Assembly: GCA_002316675.1 (NCBI GenBank)
Contig: DCDZ01000016.1
Coordinates: forward strand, 12,326 to 18,652
Length of the DNA stretch: 6,327 nt
From: Tyzzerella sp. UBA1042
GTDB lineage: Bacteria > Bacillota > Clostridia > Lachnospirales > Anaerotignaceae
Direction of reading: 5' to 3'
The translations under genes and the position numbers were made by a program. Under the pieces are notes generated by a model, which was given only the letters and a program-made list of their open reading frames with translations, was not told the origin of the DNA and searched no databases. Positions 4,837 through 6,327 of this stretch are shown piece by piece. Numbering within the stretch: the first letter of the stretch is position 1; each line of letters opens with the position of its first letter.

Positions 4837-6327
4837 ATGATGAAGAAAAGTTCAATGGGAATAAAGGCAAAGGGTAAATTTGCTTTTATTCTTTTTGCGT
4901 TTATTGCCATATTTACCATTTTTTTTGCAAGAGTGGTTTATCTGAAAGCAGTGCATGGTGAGGAATATGAGGCGGCAGCAAAAAATCAGCAGATCAATCG
5001 CTATGACACTGTGGTTGCGCCAAATCGAGGCAGTATTTTAGATCGAAATGAGCAGGTTTTGGCAATTTCTACAGCCGTTTATAATGTGGTTCTGGATCCG
5101 TTGGTTTTGGCAGAGAATAAAGAGGCGGAGCAGGAGAAAACCCTGACTGCATTATGTGAACATTTTCCGGAGCTGGACTATGCAACGTTAAAGAGTTATA
5201 TCACAATGAATGAAGCAACAGGGGAAATCAACCTGCCCAATCATTGGAAATACTTAGTAAAAGAAATTGACCGGGAGTTGAAAGAAGAACTGGAGGGCTT
5301 AGATCTCAAAGGAATTTACTACGAAAAAACAACGAAACGTTCCTATCCGTTAAAAACCTTAGCCTGCCATCTTTTGGGCTTTATTCGAGGGGACGCACAA
5401 TGGGGTCTGGAAGGAAAATATAACGACTATATGGTAGGAACCCCCGGCCGCTCATTCATTCTTTATGACGGGGCTGACGGCGTTTCCTATCAGGATTATC
5501 CTGCTCAAGATGGGGATACAGTGATCACCACCATTGATTATACCATTCAGCAGTATGCTGAGGAGGCAGTGCGGGAGACAGAGGCCCAGTGGCCGGCGGA
5601 AAATATTGCAGCAATCGTCATGGAGCCGAATACCGGCGAAATTTTGGCTTTGGCAGAGTCTCATAATTTTGATTTGAATAATCCCAGCGTACCGGTGGAG
5701 GTTGAAACGGATGCAGCGTTTAAAGCAGAATGGGAAGCCAAAAGCAATAAAGAACAAATGGATTATTTGAATAATATGTGGAAAACCTTTAGCATCAGCA
5801 GCACCTATGAGCCCGGGTCGATTTATAAACCGCTGGTTGCGGCGGCGGCCTTGGAGGAAGGGGTCATCACTCCGGAGACCACCTTTTTTTGCGGGGGGTC
5901 TATAGATGTAAGCGGTACCCCCATCAATTGCCACTTAAGAACGGGGCACGGCACGGTAAACGTAAAGGATATTTTAGCACAGTCTTGCAATGTGGGTATT
6001 ATTCAGATTGCGCAAAAATTGGGTGCGGAAAAAATATACAGATATCAAATGGAGTTTGGCTTTGGACAGCCCACGGGGATTGATTTAACCGGTGAGGCGG
6101 ATGCGGCAAATGTATTGCACTCCTTATCCGGCATTGGCCCTACAGAATTGGCAACCATTTCCTTCGGACAAACCTTTAACTCTACCACAATCCAAATTTT
6201 AACGGCATTTTCTTCCCTTATTAACGGCGGAAACATTATGAAGCCATATGTTGTTTCTCAGGTAATTACACCGGAGGGAGAGATTGCATATGAAAATAAG
6301 CCGGAGGTGGTAAGAAGGGTGATATCC
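4837..6327 (+). CDS. Class B penicillin-binding protein (FtsI/SpoVD family), 3'-truncated
   Basis: A D,D-transpeptidase that cross-links peptidoglycan outside the membrane, for division or spore cortex. The reading frame is open for 497 codons to the right edge. Seen: a membrane anchor at about 15-31, the dimerisation domain with PNRGSILDRN at 62-71 and GLEGKYNDYMVGTPG at about 190-204, and the transpeptidase domain with EPGSIYK, giving catalytic Ser328 and Lys331 of SxxK, then SxN as Ser383-Cys384-Asn385. The KTG motif and any PASTA domain would lie beyond the window. A charged insert at about 284-318 precedes the active serine. Cys365 and Cys384 are 19 residues apart. The tandem ATGs at 4837/4840 follow AAAGGA (4824-4829) and lie 3 nt after the ftsL-like stop, so coupled translation is likely. 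FtsI versus SpoVD cannot be decided without the C-terminus and the rest of the genome. Confidence 0.93.
   Translation, partial: MMKKSSMGIKAKGKFAFILFAFIAIFTIFFARVVYLKAVHGEEYEAAAKNQQINRYDTVVAPNRGSILDRNEQVLAISTAVYNVVLDPLVLAENKEAEQEKTLTALCEHFPELDYATLKSYITMNEATGEINLPNHWKYLVKEIDRELKEELEGLDLKGIYYEKTTKRSYPLKTLACHLLGFIRGDAQWGLEGKYNDYMVGTPGRSFILYDGADGVSYQDYPAQDGDTVITTIDYTIQQYAEEAVRETEAQWPAENIAAIVMEPNTGEILALAESHNFDLNNPSVPVEVETDAAFKAEWEAKSNKEQMDYLNNMWKTFSISSTYEPGSIYKPLVAAAALEEGVITPETTFFCGGSIDVSGTPINCHLRTGHGTVNVKDILAQSCNVGIIQIAQKLGAEKIYRYQMEFGFGQPTGIDLTGEADAANVLHSLSGIGPTELATISFGQTFNSTTIQILTAFSSLINGGNIMKPYVVSQVITPEGEIAYENKPEVVRRVIS

Noticed and set aside
5452..5934. 160-codon frame on the - strand inside the penicillin-binding protein gene
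   Set aside because: It lies wholly opposite a gene with clear SxxK and SxN motifs and gives no recognisable protein; it is a shadow of coding sequence.

Overview
The window is about 6.3 kb of chromosomal core sequence. It most likely comes from a low-to-medium GC Gram-positive anaerobe of the class Clostridia, perhaps Lachnospirales. This is inferred from the purine-rich Shine-Dalgarno sequences, the GTG and TTG starts, the gene order mraZ-rsmH-ftsL-class B PBP, and the style of the proteins; nothing in the window fixes the genus. All genes are on the + strand. There are no tRNA or rRNA genes, mobile elements or CRISPR arrays.

Positions 1-2427 hold the end of an aromatic amino acid operon: prephenate dehydratase (pheA, 5' end outside the window), type II 3-dehydroquinate dehydratase (aroQ), and a class I/II PLP-dependent aminotransferase that starts at GTG. 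Gaps are 12 and 3 nt. AroQ acts in the shikimate pathway that leads to chorismate. PheA turns prephenate into phenylpyruvate, and the aminotransferase is well placed to make the last transamination to phenylalanine, although its substrate cannot be read from sequence. A strong intrinsic terminator at 2519-2547 closes this unit.

Positions 2428-2859 (432 bp) contain no convincing gene. They hold the terminator, a small hairpin, a purine-rich stretch with GTGG repeats, and a sigma-A-type promoter for the next operon. Directly downstream of the -10 box are four GTGG/ATGG units spaced exactly 10 bp apart, which look like the operator for MraZ.

Positions 2860-6327 are the start of the division and cell wall (dcw) cluster: mraZ (regulator), rsmH (16S rRNA m4C1402 methyltransferase, TTG start), an FtsL-like bitopic division protein, and a class B penicillin-binding protein of the FtsI/SpoVD family that runs off the right edge before its KTG motif. 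The PBP carries two cysteines placed like the redox-controlled pair of Bacillus subtilis SpoVD.

I found no clearly new biological system. The observations most worth checking are the decameric repeat array at the mraZ promoter, a second weaker GTGG cluster behind the terminator, and the cysteine pair in the PBP.
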